From NCBI GenBank assembly GCA_964352785.1, contig CAYGTI010000014.1, positions 16,741 through 80,740 of the forward strand: a DNA stretch of 64,000 nt, read 5' to 3'. The stretch's first letter is position 1. Each line of letters opens with the position of its first letter. The notes below the pieces were generated by a model that saw only the letters and a list, made by a program, of their open reading frames with translations, was not told the origin of the DNA and searched no databases. The DNA is from JACOMS01 sp964352785. GTDB taxonomy: Bacteria; Pseudomonadota; Alphaproteobacteria; Caulobacterales; Maricaulaceae. Both the position numbers and the translations under genes were made by a program. Of the stretch, positions 53,983 to 62,496 are shown one piece after another.

Positions 53983-54525
53983 ATAGCTAGACGACCACAC
54001 GCTGCGCCGCCGTCCAAGAAACCCAAGGGGCCGCGCACAAACCGGGAAATCGAATCCCCCAACGTCCTTCTTATAACAGAAACAGGTGAAAAACGCGGTG
54101 TCGTTTCCATCGATGAGGCTCTTGCAGCGGCAAGAGCCGCTGGGTTAGACCTTGTTGAGGTCGCCCCTGACCCCGAAACACCTGTCTGTAAGATCCTAGA
54201 TTATGGAAAATTGCGCTTTGAGCAGCAAAAAAAGAAAGCTGCCGCCCGTAAGAGTCAGCGCACGCAAGACATCAAAGAAATTAAAATGCGGCCAAATATT
54301 GATACGCATGATTATGAAGTCAAAACCCGCGCGATGACTCGCTTTTTTGAGCGAGGTGATAAAGTCAAAGTCACAATCCGTTTTCGGGGCCGGGAAATGG
54401 CGCACATGGATCGCGGCATGACATTACTCCAGCGGGTTAAAGAAGACTTTGAAGAAGATACGAAGGTCGAGTTTGAGCCCAAAACCGAGGGCCGCATGAT
54501 GACGATGGTTTTAGCTCCAAAATAA
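53983..54525 (+). CDS. infC: Translation initiation factor IF-3, rare ATA start
   Basis: 180 aa. IF-3 binds the 30S subunit and rejects non-canonical start codons. The product reads xARRPHAAPP at its start, then GPRTNREIESP, the linker helix with KILDYGKLRFEQQKK and the C-domain with IKMRPNIDTHDYEVK and FRGREMAH. No ATG, GTG or TTG precedes the conserved N-terminus in frame; an in-frame TGA lies at 53965. ATA at 53983, with AGGAG 8 nt upstream, is the only sensible start. Rare start codons are the basis of infC self-control in E. coli (AUU), and the same is likely here. Confidence 0.9.
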   Translation: MARRPHAAPPSKKPKGPRTNREIESPNVLLITETGEKRGVVSIDEALAAARAAGLDLVEVAPDPETPVCKILDYGKLRFEQQKKKAAARKSQRTQDIKEIKMRPNIDTHDYEVKTRAMTRFFERGDKVKVTIRFRGREMAHMDRGMTLLQRVKEDFEEDTKVEFEPKTEGRMMTMVLAPK

Positions 54526-54548
54526 TACTCTGAGCAAAATAATAAATG

Positions 54549-54571
54549 ACTCCGGTTTAGGTCGGGGTTTT
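54549..54571 (+). terminator. Intrinsic terminator after infC
   Basis: ACTCCG and CGGGGT form a six-pair stem (one G-U) around an 8-nt loop, followed directly by a T-run. A short stem, but well placed 23 bp after the infC stop. Confidence 0.6.
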
Positions 54572-54675
54572 ATGCTATGATTTTCTTTGGCTTTTAAATA
54601 GACGGCATACAGCGCGTCCTGTAAACCAGCCAGCATTTAAAATCGTATTTACTCATATTAAGCTTAGAGATATTC

Positions 54676-55233
54676 ATGTTGTTCGAACGTTCAGTTATTC
54701 CAGATGTTGTCGTCGTTACACCTAAAAAATTTACAGATAGTCGCGGCTATTTCATGGAAACGTTCCGGCAGAACAGCTTTTCAGAGTTTGTTGGTCGTGA
54801 CGTCATGTTTGTACAGGAAAACCACTCGCTTTCGCGCCCCGCCCATACGGTGCGAGGCCTACACTTCCAAACACCTCCCCATGCGCAAGGAAAGTTAGTC
54901 CGATGTAGTCAAGGATCAATTATTGACGTTGCTGTTGATGCACGTAGCGGATCCCCAACCTATGGTCAGCATGTTGCAGTTAAGCTGACGGCAGAAAATG
55001 GATGCCAACTCTGGGTACCCGAAGGCTTCTTACACGGTTTTGCAACGCTGGAGCCTGACACAGAAGTTCAATATAAATGCACAGATTATTATGCCGCGGA
55101 TTGCGATGGCAGTATTGCATGGAATGATCCCACGCTTGGTATTGATTGGGGCATTAACTACGAGAAAGCCCGTTTGTCGGATAAAGATAAGTCCGCGCCT
55201 TTTTTCAAGGATTTCAAATCACCTTTTGCATGA
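54676..55233 (+). CDS. rfbC: dTDP-4-dehydrorhamnose 3,5-epimerase
   Basis: RmlC epimerises dTDP-4-keto-6-deoxyglucose in dTDP-L-rhamnose synthesis. 185 aa cupin: FTDSRGYFMETF, QENHSLS, VRGLHFQTPPHAQGKLV (catalytic His), VDARSGSPTYG, PEGFLHGFA. It faces a GT2 gene on the same strand and the rfbA, rfbD, rfbB operon from the other side. Confidence 0.95.
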   Translation: MLFERSVIPDVVVVTPKKFTDSRGYFMETFRQNSFSEFVGRDVMFVQENHSLSRPAHTVRGLHFQTPPHAQGKLVRCSQGSIIDVAVDARSGSPTYGQHVAVKLTAENGCQLWVPEGFLHGFATLEPDTEVQYKCTDYYAADCDGSIAWNDPTLGIDWGINYEKARLSDKDKSAPFFKDFKSPFA

Positions 55234-55260
55234 TGGCTTTCGGCGTGGGAATACAGGATC

Positions 55261-56232
55261 ATGGTCAAAGCCCGTATCGTCATTACAGCTTTTAATAGCG
55301 ACGAACATTTACAGAAGTGCGTGAGATGCCTAGATAAGCAGTCTCGCCGCGACTTTGAAGTTGTCATTGTAAACAATAGTGACGCGCCTATTGCGCCGCA
55401 TAAAAGCTGGTCAGACTATGATTGGCTACACATCATTCATGCTGATGAAAACACCGGCTTTTCGGGTGGAAGTAATTTAGGCGCTAAATCCGCAGACACA
55501 GATTGGATAATTACGTTAAACCCAGATGCTTGGCCACGGCCTGATTGGTTCGCCAATCTCATGATGGCTGCGGACGAAAATCCAGAATATGCCATGCTAA
55601 GCTCAACTCTGGTCAAAGCAGGCAATGCCACTATTCTCGACGGCGCCGGCGATCAATATTCAATATTTGGTATAGGTTGGCGCGGAGGCCAAGATCAACG
55701 CTTATCTATTATGCCGACCAATCACAGAGAGGTTCTCGCACCTTGCGGCGCTGCAGCCGCATATCGGCGCCCCGTGTTTGAAGCTGTTTCCGGTTTTGAT
55801 GAGGGTTATTTTTGCTATCTTGAAGATATAGATTTGGGCCTACGGCTCCAATCACAAGGCCATAAATGCCTGCATATTTTTAATGCACATGTCGCACATG
55901 TCGGCGGTGGAACGACGGGTATTGGAAGCGGTTTTCAGCTCTATTATACCCATAAAAATCAGCTTCGCTTGATGGCTAAACTTACGCCTGTATCAATTTT
56001 ATTAGTACAATTACCCCTTTATAGTATAGTTCAAACCTATCTCTTAATTCGCACGCTTGGGTCGCCGCATTGGCGCGCAAAACTAAGGGGGCTAAGAGAC
56101 GGCGCCTTCGCCTTTCCCAAGGTCGTTCTGACAGAGAGGCGCAAAACAAGTAATCAACGCATTATATCAGCTGCCGCGTATGCGCGGCTCGTATCATGGT
56201 CTCTGACAGACCTGCGTCAAAAATCATTATAG
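55261..56232 (+). CDS. Glycosyltransferase family 2 protein (rhamnosyltransferase-like)
   Basis: 323 aa GT-A enzyme. VITAFNSDEHLQKCV, NENTG-like ADENTGFSGGSN, TLNPDAWPRPDW (DxD-like) and the GFDEGYFCYLEDIDLGLR motif are typical of GT2 enzymes that add rhamnose. The rmlC gene 27 bp upstream supports that donor. The last 60 residues include hydrophobic segments that could anchor it. Ends 1 bp from rfbA (convergent). Confidence 0.9.
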   Translation: MVKARIVITAFNSDEHLQKCVRCLDKQSRRDFEVVIVNNSDAPIAPHKSWSDYDWLHIIHADENTGFSGGSNLGAKSADTDWIITLNPDAWPRPDWFANLMMAADENPEYAMLSSTLVKAGNATILDGAGDQYSIFGIGWRGGQDQRLSIMPTNHREVLAPCGAAAAYRRPVFEAVSGFDEGYFCYLEDIDLGLRLQSQGHKCLHIFNAHVAHVGGGTTGIGSGFQLYYTHKNQLRLMAKLTPVSILLVQLPLYSIVQTYLLIRTLGSPHWRAKLRGLRDGAFAFPKVVLTERRKTSNQRIISAAAYARLVSWSLTDLRQKSL

Positions 56233-56233
56233 A

Positions 56234-57106
56234 TCAGGTTTTAAGAAACTTCATCAGATATGCGCCGTAACCACTTTTGACCAGGGGTAATGCCAAGGCT
56301 TCGAGTTGAGCGCGGTCAATCCATCTCTTTTCGTAAGCGATAACTTCCGGGCAGCAAATACGTCGGCCTTGCCGTTCTTCGATCACACTGACAAATTGGG
56401 CGGCCTGTAAAAGTGATCGATGGGTTCCAGTATCCAGCCACGTTGTGCCCTCACTTAGCAGTTCAACTGATAACTTGCCTTTATCCAAATAAATTTGGTT
56501 GAGAGCTGTGATTTCTAATTCACCACGGGCAGAAGGCTTGACTTGTTTAGCATATTCGGGCGCGTGCTTATCATAAAAATATAAGCCGGTGATAGCATAA
56601 TTCGAGGCGGGGTTTTTAGGCTTCTCTTCAAGCGAAACAGCACGGTTTTGATCGTCAAACCCTACAACTCCATAATCGCTGGGATTTTTAACTTGATATC
56701 CAAAAACTCTCGCCCCTTCGTCATTAGAATAAGCTTCACGCGTCGCAGCCGTAAAGTCTTGCCCAAAAAAGAGATTGTCCCCAAGGATAAGGGCACTTGG
56801 GGCGCCACCTAAAAAGTCCTCTGCAATAATCAAGGCTTGCGCCAACCCGTCCGGACTTGGTTGGGCCGCATAAGATATAGACAGACCCCAGCGTTTGCCA
56901 TCTGAGAGTAAATTTTTAAATGCAGCTTGATCATGCGGTGTTGTAATAATCAATATATCATTGATGCCAGCATCCATTAAAACAGACAAAGGATAATAAA
57001 TCATCGGTTTGTCATAAACTGGCATGAGCTGTTTGGAGACAGATATAGTGCTGGGATGGAGGCGTGTTCCGCTTCCCCCGGCAAGAATAATACCTTTTCT
57101 TTTCAT
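56234..57106 (-). CDS. rfbA: Glucose-1-phosphate thymidylyltransferase
   Basis: RmlA makes dTDP-glucose from dTTP and glucose-1-phosphate. 290 aa: LAGGSGTRLHPST, KQLMPVYDKPMIYYPL, AQPSPDGLAQAL, LGDNLFFG, SLEEKPKNPASNYAITGLYFYD and TWLDTGTH are all intact. Third gene of the rfbB-rfbD-rfbA unit, 9 bp after rfbD. Confidence 0.97.
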   Translation of the reverse strand: MKRKGIILAGGSGTRLHPSTISVSKQLMPVYDKPMIYYPLSVLMDAGINDILIITTPHDQAAFKNLLSDGKRWGLSISYAAQPSPDGLAQALIIAEDFLGGAPSALILGDNLFFGQDFTAATREAYSNDEGARVFGYQVKNPSDYGVVGFDDQNRAVSLEEKPKNPASNYAITGLYFYDKHAPEYAKQVKPSARGELEITALNQIYLDKGKLSVELLSEGTTWLDTGTHRSLLQAAQFVSVIEERQGRRICCPEVIAYEKRWIDRAQLEALALPLVKSGYGAYLMKFLKT

Positions 57107-57115
57107 CCTAGGCTC

Positions 57116-58018
57116 CTAACCTTGCGCCGCAACCCATTCATAATAGGCCTCTTTAAGGCCGTCGCGCCAATCATGCAATTTCATTTGCAAGGTTTCTTCA
57201 AAGTGCGACACATCTAAAGCTGAGTAATTGGGACGTTTTGCACGTGTAGGGTAGTCGGCAGATGTGATCTCATTGACCACGACATCGTGTGCTCTATGGC
57301 CTCGGCTGATTTCAAAAATTGATTTCGCAAAGTCAGCCCAGTGCACAATATCGCCTCTGCCGCTTACGTGAAAAATGCCGGCCACCGCCTTATCGCGTCT
57401 GGCTAGCGCTTCTGCCGTGCACAGGACTGCATCCGCAAGATGCCCTGCATATGTAGGGCGTCCAAATTGGTCGCTAACAACACTTAGTTCTTTGCGCTCT
57501 TGCGCCAAACGCAACATGGTTGTGAAGAAATTTTTCCCCGTCCCGTCGTAAACCCACGAGGTTCGCAGTATAGCAGAGTGTCCTCCCGCTTTCAAAACAG
57601 CCTGCTCGCCCGCGAGCTTAGACGCGCCGTAAACGCCCAAAGGCTCCGTTGGATCATTGATTAAATAAGGCGATGACTTTTTCCCATTAAAAACATAATC
57701 CGTCGACACATGGACAAAAGGGATCTTTCGGCTTGAGCAAAGCTTAGCGAGCATACCGGGCGCTTCGGCATTCACCTGATATGCCGTTGCTTTGTCATCC
57801 TCAGCATTGTCAACGGCTGTATAAGCGGCGGCGTTAATAATTATGTCAGCCTTGTTTAAACGACCAATAAACTGGGCTATGGCGTCATACTCAGACGTAA
57901 GATCTAATGCGTTCCGGCCATAACACTGAATGTTGTGGGAACTCATTTTTGATCGAGACGCCAAAGCCCGCGCCAATTGTCCTGCTTGACCAATAACACA
58001 AATATTCAAGGCAGTCAT
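57116..58018 (-). CDS. rfbD: dTDP-4-dehydrorhamnose reductase
   Basis: RmlD performs the last step to dTDP-L-rhamnose. 300 aa SDR: CVIGQAGQLARAL, AAAYTAVDNAE, HVSTDYVFNG, YGASKLAGEQ (YxxxK) and LRTSWVY. The ATG at 58018 overlaps the rfbB stop (ATGA); upstream frame extension is inside rfbB and rejected. Confidence 0.95.
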   Translation of the reverse strand: MTALNICVIGQAGQLARALASRSKMSSHNIQCYGRNALDLTSEYDAIAQFIGRLNKADIIINAAAYTAVDNAEDDKATAYQVNAEAPGMLAKLCSSRKIPFVHVSTDYVFNGKKSSPYLINDPTEPLGVYGASKLAGEQAVLKAGGHSAILRTSWVYDGTGKNFFTTMLRLAQERKELSVVSDQFGRPTYAGHLADAVLCTAEALARRDKAVAGIFHVSGRGDIVHWADFAKSIFEISRGHRAHDVVVNEITSADYPTRAKRPNYSALDVSHFEETLQMKLHDWRDGLKEAYYEWVAAQG

Positions 58019-59085
58019 GACGCAGCGTCTTTGGTGCCTAATCTTTCTCCGAACATACCGGCCTTTAGCAGAGGCCGCCACCATGCTTCATTTTCTAAAT
58101 ACCAGTCTATTGTCGCCTCAAAACCTTGATCCCATTCTATTTCGGGCGACCACCCCAGTTCAGACTTCATTTTATCCGCATTAATGGCGTAACGCCTGTC
58201 ATGCCCAGGCCTGTCGGTGACAAAAGTTATCAAATCTTCGGCAGGCACTGTAGGCCCAACACCTCGCGCGTCAATTAGGCGGCATATAGTTTTCACAAGC
58301 TCGAGATTTGTGCGCTCATTATTACCCCCAATATTATACGTTTCGCCAAGCCTGCCCCGCTCAAGAACAGTCAAAAGTCCATCGGCATGATCATCCACAT
58401 AGAGCCAATCCCGAATATTATCCCCCTTACCATAAACAGGTATGGACTCGCCGTGTAGCGCCTTTAAAATAACAATCGGAATGAGTTTTTCTGGGAACTG
58501 GTACGGGCCGTAATTGTTAGAGCAATTTGTAATTAAAACAGGCAATCCATATGTGCGCGCCCAAGCACGTACAAGATGATCCGACGCGGCTTTTGAAGCT
58601 GAGTAGGGCGAGCTAGGGTCATAGGCGGTTGTTTCTTCAAAAGCAGGATCGTCAAGACCCAAATCTCCATAGACTTCATCTGTGGATACGTGATGGAAAC
58701 GGAAAGCGTCTTTTTTAGCGGATGGTAGACCCTCCCAATAGCGGCGCGCTTCCTGTAATAGGGTAAACGTACCTAAAATATTCGTATTAATAAAGGCGCC
58801 AGGCCCATCAATGGAGCGGTCTACATGCGACTCGGCAGCAAGATGCATAATAGCATCAGGTTGGTGTTTTTCAAAAACTTCTGAAACCATTTCGGCATCA
58901 CAAATATCGCCCTTAACGAAATCATACCCATCATGGCTGCTAATTACACTGAGGTTTTTTAGATTTGCAGCATAAGTCAGACAATCAAGATTAACAATCT
59001 CGTATCCCTTAGCGATGGCTTGGCGAATGACGGCGGACCCAATAAAGCCCGCGCCTCCTGTTACAAGTATTTTCATGCGATTCAT
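58015..59085 (-). CDS. rfbB: dTDP-glucose 4,6-dehydratase
   Basis: RmlB oxidises and dehydrates dTDP-glucose. 356 aa extended SDR: ILVTGGAGFIGSAVIRQ, HLAAESHVDRSI, HVSTDEVYGDLG (catalytic Asp-Glu), YSASKAASDHLV and NCSNNYGPYQFPEKLIP. Two ATG starts (59085 and 59076) are possible. First gene of the minus-strand rml unit. Confidence 0.97.
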   Translation of the reverse strand: MNRMKILVTGGAGFIGSAVIRQAIAKGYEIVNLDCLTYAANLKNLSVISSHDGYDFVKGDICDAEMVSEVFEKHQPDAIMHLAAESHVDRSIDGPGAFINTNILGTFTLLQEARRYWEGLPSAKKDAFRFHHVSTDEVYGDLGLDDPAFEETTAYDPSSPYSASKAASDHLVRAWARTYGLPVLITNCSNNYGPYQFPEKLIPIVILKALHGESIPVYGKGDNIRDWLYVDDHADGLLTVLERGRLGETYNIGGNNERTNLELVKTICRLIDARGVGPTVPAEDLITFVTDRPGHDRRYAINADKMKSELGWSPEIEWDQGFEATIDWYLENEAWWRPLLKAGMFGERLGTKDAAS

Positions 59086-59371
59086 TTTCTCATTATTTTT
59101 ATGTATGCCTGCAAGCCTTTACCGCTTGATATCAGAAATTTTCCGTGCCCTTTCGCGGCCCTTAATACAAGCTAATTTTCATAAAAAACACCTTGAATAG
59201 GTGAGTTTATGTCCTATAAAAACGCTTTCCAAGGATGCGCTGCCGTCTCTTAAGGTTTGTAACTTGGCGTCACAGATAAGGTTTCATCTAAGCTTCAACA
59301 ATCATGACCCGTATTCATTTGAATTCTGTTGCAGTCTGCCCTCCCATGTTTGCCACATAAAAAGCTGTATT

Positions 59372-60202
59372 ATGAACCCTAACGCTTTGCATTCGATATC
59401 TCCCGCGAGCCTCATTTCGTCGCTAATCAAAAATCGTAGCCTCATTTATCAAATGTCGCAACGCGAGGTTTCAGGGCGATATAAGGGGTCTATTTTAGGT
59501 CTTGGTTGGTCCTTTTTTAATCCTATTCTTATGTTGGCTGTTTATACTTTCGTATTTTCTGTTGTCTTTAAGGCGCGTTGGGGAATTGAAGGGGGCGAAA
59601 GCCGTATCGATTTTGCATTATTGTTGTTTACAGGCCTAATAATACACGCACTCTTTGCAGAGGTTCTGAATGCGTCTTCTGATATGATCTTAAGGCACAC
59701 AAACTATGTCAAAAAAGTTGTCTTTCCATTAGAAATATTACCTGTGATTGCCTTAGGCTCGGCTCTTTTTCACGCCCTGATAAGCCTTATTGTTCTGCTG
59801 GTCGCATTAGCAATTTTTAAGGGGGCTTTATTTTGGACTTTAATTTTTGTCCCCATCGTTATATTGCCCATTATATTTGTCATTGTTGGCTTATCATGGC
59901 TTGTAGCGTCTTTAGGAACCTTCTTAAGGGATATAAAACAAACGGTTGGAATTATAACAATGGTGATGCTTTTTTTAGCGCCTATATTTTACCCACTGGA
60001 CGCTATTCCCGAAGCATATCACATATACATTTTGATGAATCCACTAACCTTCATAATTGATCAAATGCGGGAAGTTGTTATCTTTGGAAGATCTCCTGAC
60101 TGGATTGGCCTTGTCATATATTGGTTGATTAGCCTAATTGTATTGTGGGTAGGATATATTTGGTTCCAAAAAACGCGTCGGGGTTTTGCTGATGTCCTCT
60201 GA
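59372..60202 (+). CDS. wzm: ABC-2 type polysaccharide export permease (Wzm-like)
   Basis: 276 aa with six membrane helices. SQREVSGRYKGSILGLGWSFFNPI at the start and the LAPIFYPLDAIPEAYH segment near the end are hallmarks of Wzm/KpsM-type permeases that export O-antigen or capsule. I chose the ATG at 59372 (MNPNALHS); the frame upstream to 59201 has no family similarity. It overlaps wzt by 11 bp. The 285 bp before it, back to rfbB, show no other gene. Confidence 0.92.
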   Translation: MNPNALHSISPASLISSLIKNRSLIYQMSQREVSGRYKGSILGLGWSFFNPILMLAVYTFVFSVVFKARWGIEGGESRIDFALLLFTGLIIHALFAEVLNASSDMILRHTNYVKKVVFPLEILPVIALGSALFHALISLIVLLVALAIFKGALFWTLIFVPIVILPIIFVIVGLSWLVASLGTFLRDIKQTVGIITMVMLFLAPIFYPLDAIPEAYHIYILMNPLTFIIDQMREVVIFGRSPDWIGLVIYWLISLIVLWVGYIWFQKTRRGFADVL

Positions 60203-61571
60203 AAACGCAGACAGCAATATAGCAATTGAACTGACCAAAGTAAGCAAGTCATATTTTACTTACGAAAACCCTCAAGACCGCTTAAAACAATCGATTTACC
60301 CCCCCCTACGTCGTGCGCTCGGCTTGAAAGAACGGGCATACTATCGTGAGTTCACTTCACTAAGAGACATTTCATTTAGTGTCAAACGAGGCGAAACTTT
60401 AGGTGTTATTGGTCAAAATGGAGCGGGTAAGTCAACGTTATTGCAGATAATATGCGGCACGCTTTCACAGTCGGAAGGACGCGTAGAAACACATGGCCGC
60501 GTCGCGGCTTTGCTTGAGCTAGGTTCAGGGTTTAACCCAGAATTTACCGGGCGTGAAAATATCTATATGAACGCTATGATTTTGGGCTTATCCCAACAAG
60601 AGATCGATGAAAAGTACGATGCTATTACCGCATTTGCTGATATTGGTGATTTTATAAACCAACCCGTAAAAACCTACTCAAGCGGCATGGTTTTGCGTGT
60701 AGCCTTTTCAGTCATCGCTCATGTTGACGCTGATATTCTTGTTGTTGACGAAGCCCTTTCTGTGGGTGATGCCTTTTTTGTTCAGCGCTGCATGCGCTTT
60801 CTCAGAAAGTTCATGGAAACAGGAACCGTCCTATTTGTAAGCCACGATACAGGCGCTGTCGTAAATTTATGCGATCGAGTAATTTTATTAAAAGACGGCC
60901 AAATTTTTCAATCCGGCACTCCAAAAGATGTTGTCAAAAAATATCTCGAATTATCCTATGTGAATGGCGATGATACTACCGAGGATGATGACAAGACAAA
61001 CAACGTAACTAGCGTCAACGTCGATGAGCCTGAAGACGAGTATGTTGACGCTCGACACGCCTTCATCAATAGCTCTGAGTATCGCAATGACATAGAGTTA
61101 TTTGCCTTTGATCCGGACTCAGAAGGTTTTGGACAAGGCGGAGCGAAAGTGACGTCAACAAGGCTTGTGACAGAAACAGGACAGCCAGCCTCATGGCTTG
61201 TCGGCGGCGAAATGGTTGGTTTGGAAGTGGACTGCGTAGCCAAAGAGGCTATCAGTAGCCCCATCATTGGGTTTATTTTAAAAGACAGGTTGGGACAGGT
61301 TGTCTTTGGTGATAACACTTTTTTAACGTATCAACACGCGCCTTTATCACTTAAAGCAGGACAGAAACTCCATGCAAAATTTGCTTTCCGTTTGCCAATT
61401 TTACCTACTGGAGACTATAGCGTCTCTATTGCCATTGCCGAAGGCACACAGGACAATCACATCCAGCACGCGTGGCTACATGAAGCTTTAATTATGAAAG
61501 TCCACGCAAGCTCTGTTGTTTTTGGACTTTTTGGTGTGCCCATGAAAAAAATAGAAATGTATCTGTCTTAA
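60192..61571 (+). CDS. wzt: ABC polysaccharide export ATPase with C-terminal substrate-binding domain (Wzt-like)
   Basis: 459 aa. The ATPase domain (residues about 10-250) has Walker A GQNGAGKST, a signature in TYSSGMVLRVAF, Walker B ILVVDEALSVGD and the SHD switch. An acidic linker (about 252-285) leads to a Wzt_C-type beta domain (about 310-459). In O9a-type systems this domain binds the modified, non-reducing end of the finished polymer, so chain length and export are linked. Partner of wzm, 11-bp overlap. Confidence 0.93.
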   Translation: MSSENADSNIAIELTKVSKSYFTYENPQDRLKQSIYPPLRRALGLKERAYYREFTSLRDISFSVKRGETLGVIGQNGAGKSTLLQIICGTLSQSEGRVETHGRVAALLELGSGFNPEFTGRENIYMNAMILGLSQQEIDEKYDAITAFADIGDFINQPVKTYSSGMVLRVAFSVIAHVDADILVVDEALSVGDAFFVQRCMRFLRKFMETGTVLFVSHDTGAVVNLCDRVILLKDGQIFQSGTPKDVVKKYLELSYVNGDDTTEDDDKTNNVTSVNVDEPEDEYVDARHAFINSSEYRNDIELFAFDPDSEGFGQGGAKVTSTRLVTETGQPASWLVGGEMVGLEVDCVAKEAISSPIIGFILKDRLGQVVFGDNTFLTYQHAPLSLKAGQKLHAKFAFRLPILPTGDYSVSIAIAEGTQDNHIQHAWLHEALIMKVHASSVVFGLFGVPMKKIEMYLS

Positions 61572-61717
61572 GATTGGTGAGGCTTCATGTGTAAAATTGA
61601 CGACATTAAAATTCGAAAATGTTTTTCTGTGACCCTAAATATTGATATAAATACCTCATTAAATTTTTTAGGTATCGGTAGCATTTCTGTGCAGAGTATA
61701 GCTTTGGATACTTTTTG

Positions 61718-62410
61718 ATGGAGGCTTTTCCGAAAAGCTGTCCTGCTTGTGGTGAAATCAAGTTCACCTCAATAGAAGTCTTGTGGCCCGGCTTGATTGA
61801 GGCCTGGGAAATCGATGAAAATGAAGTCGCTTACATAAATCGACAGCAAGGCCTTTACTGCAAATCTTGTATGAATAGCTTGCGCACGATGGCGCTAGCA
61901 CAGGCCATACTGGATTTCTACGATATTAATCACCCTCTGAAGTCCGCTTATGAAAAAATGAAAGCCTTAGATATACTAGAAATCAACCGGGCGGGTCATC
62001 TTACACAATTCCTTGAGGTGTTACCAAAACATGTCTTACTGGAGTATCCAGAAATTGACATGCAAAACATATCTGCACGCTCTGGAAGTTATGATTTAAT
62101 ACTACATTCGGATACACTGGAACACATCAAAGACCCTATTTTGGGGCTGTCGGAATGCAACCGAGTGTTGAAATCCGGTGGCGTTTGTATATTTACCATA
62201 CCTGTTATTATGAACCGCCTAACGCGGACTCGGGATGGATTAACGGAATCCTTTCATGGTGAGGGAGGTGTCGAGCAACACGATATGAAAGTATGGACAG
62301 AATTTGGGGCGGATATGTGGCAAACTGTTATCCAGTCGGGTTTCAAATCATGTAAAATTTTTGCTTTTGAGTATCCGTCTGCACTAGTGATGATTTGTCA
62401 AAAAGAATAA
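61718..62410 (+). CDS. Zinc-ribbon and SAM-methyltransferase-like protein
   Basis: 230 aa. CPAC (residue about 9) and CKSC (about 49) form a probable N-terminal zinc ribbon. The rest has the later motifs of a class I methyltransferase (YDLILHSDTLEHIKDPILGLSECNRVLKSGGVCIFTIP), while the glycine-rich motif I is poorly preserved. ATG 61718. It could be a degenerate or specialised sugar methyltransferase acting on the exported glycan. It lies 146 bp after wzt. Confidence 0.7.
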   Translation: MEAFPKSCPACGEIKFTSIEVLWPGLIEAWEIDENEVAYINRQQGLYCKSCMNSLRTMALAQAILDFYDINHPLKSAYEKMKALDILEINRAGHLTQFLEVLPKHVLLEYPEIDMQNISARSGSYDLILHSDTLEHIKDPILGLSECNRVLKSGGVCIFTIPVIMNRLTRTRDGLTESFHGEGGVEQHDMKVWTEFGADMWQTVIQSGFKSCKIFAFEYPSALVMICQKE

Positions 62411-62496
62411 AAGCCAATACATATTAACGACTAATGCTGTGTAATATAACTCACCAAAACCGGGTAAGCTTATTACACTAAGAACAATGGTGAAAA

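Noticed and set aside
54211..54525. Short TTG-started frame of 104 codons as the complete infC
   Set aside because: It begins inside the conserved linker of IF-3; the conserved N-terminal domain continues upstream in frame to ATA 53983.
59201..59371. N-terminal extension of the Wzm-like permease
   Set aside because: The extra 57 residues have no membrane or family character; the conserved protein begins after ATG 59372.
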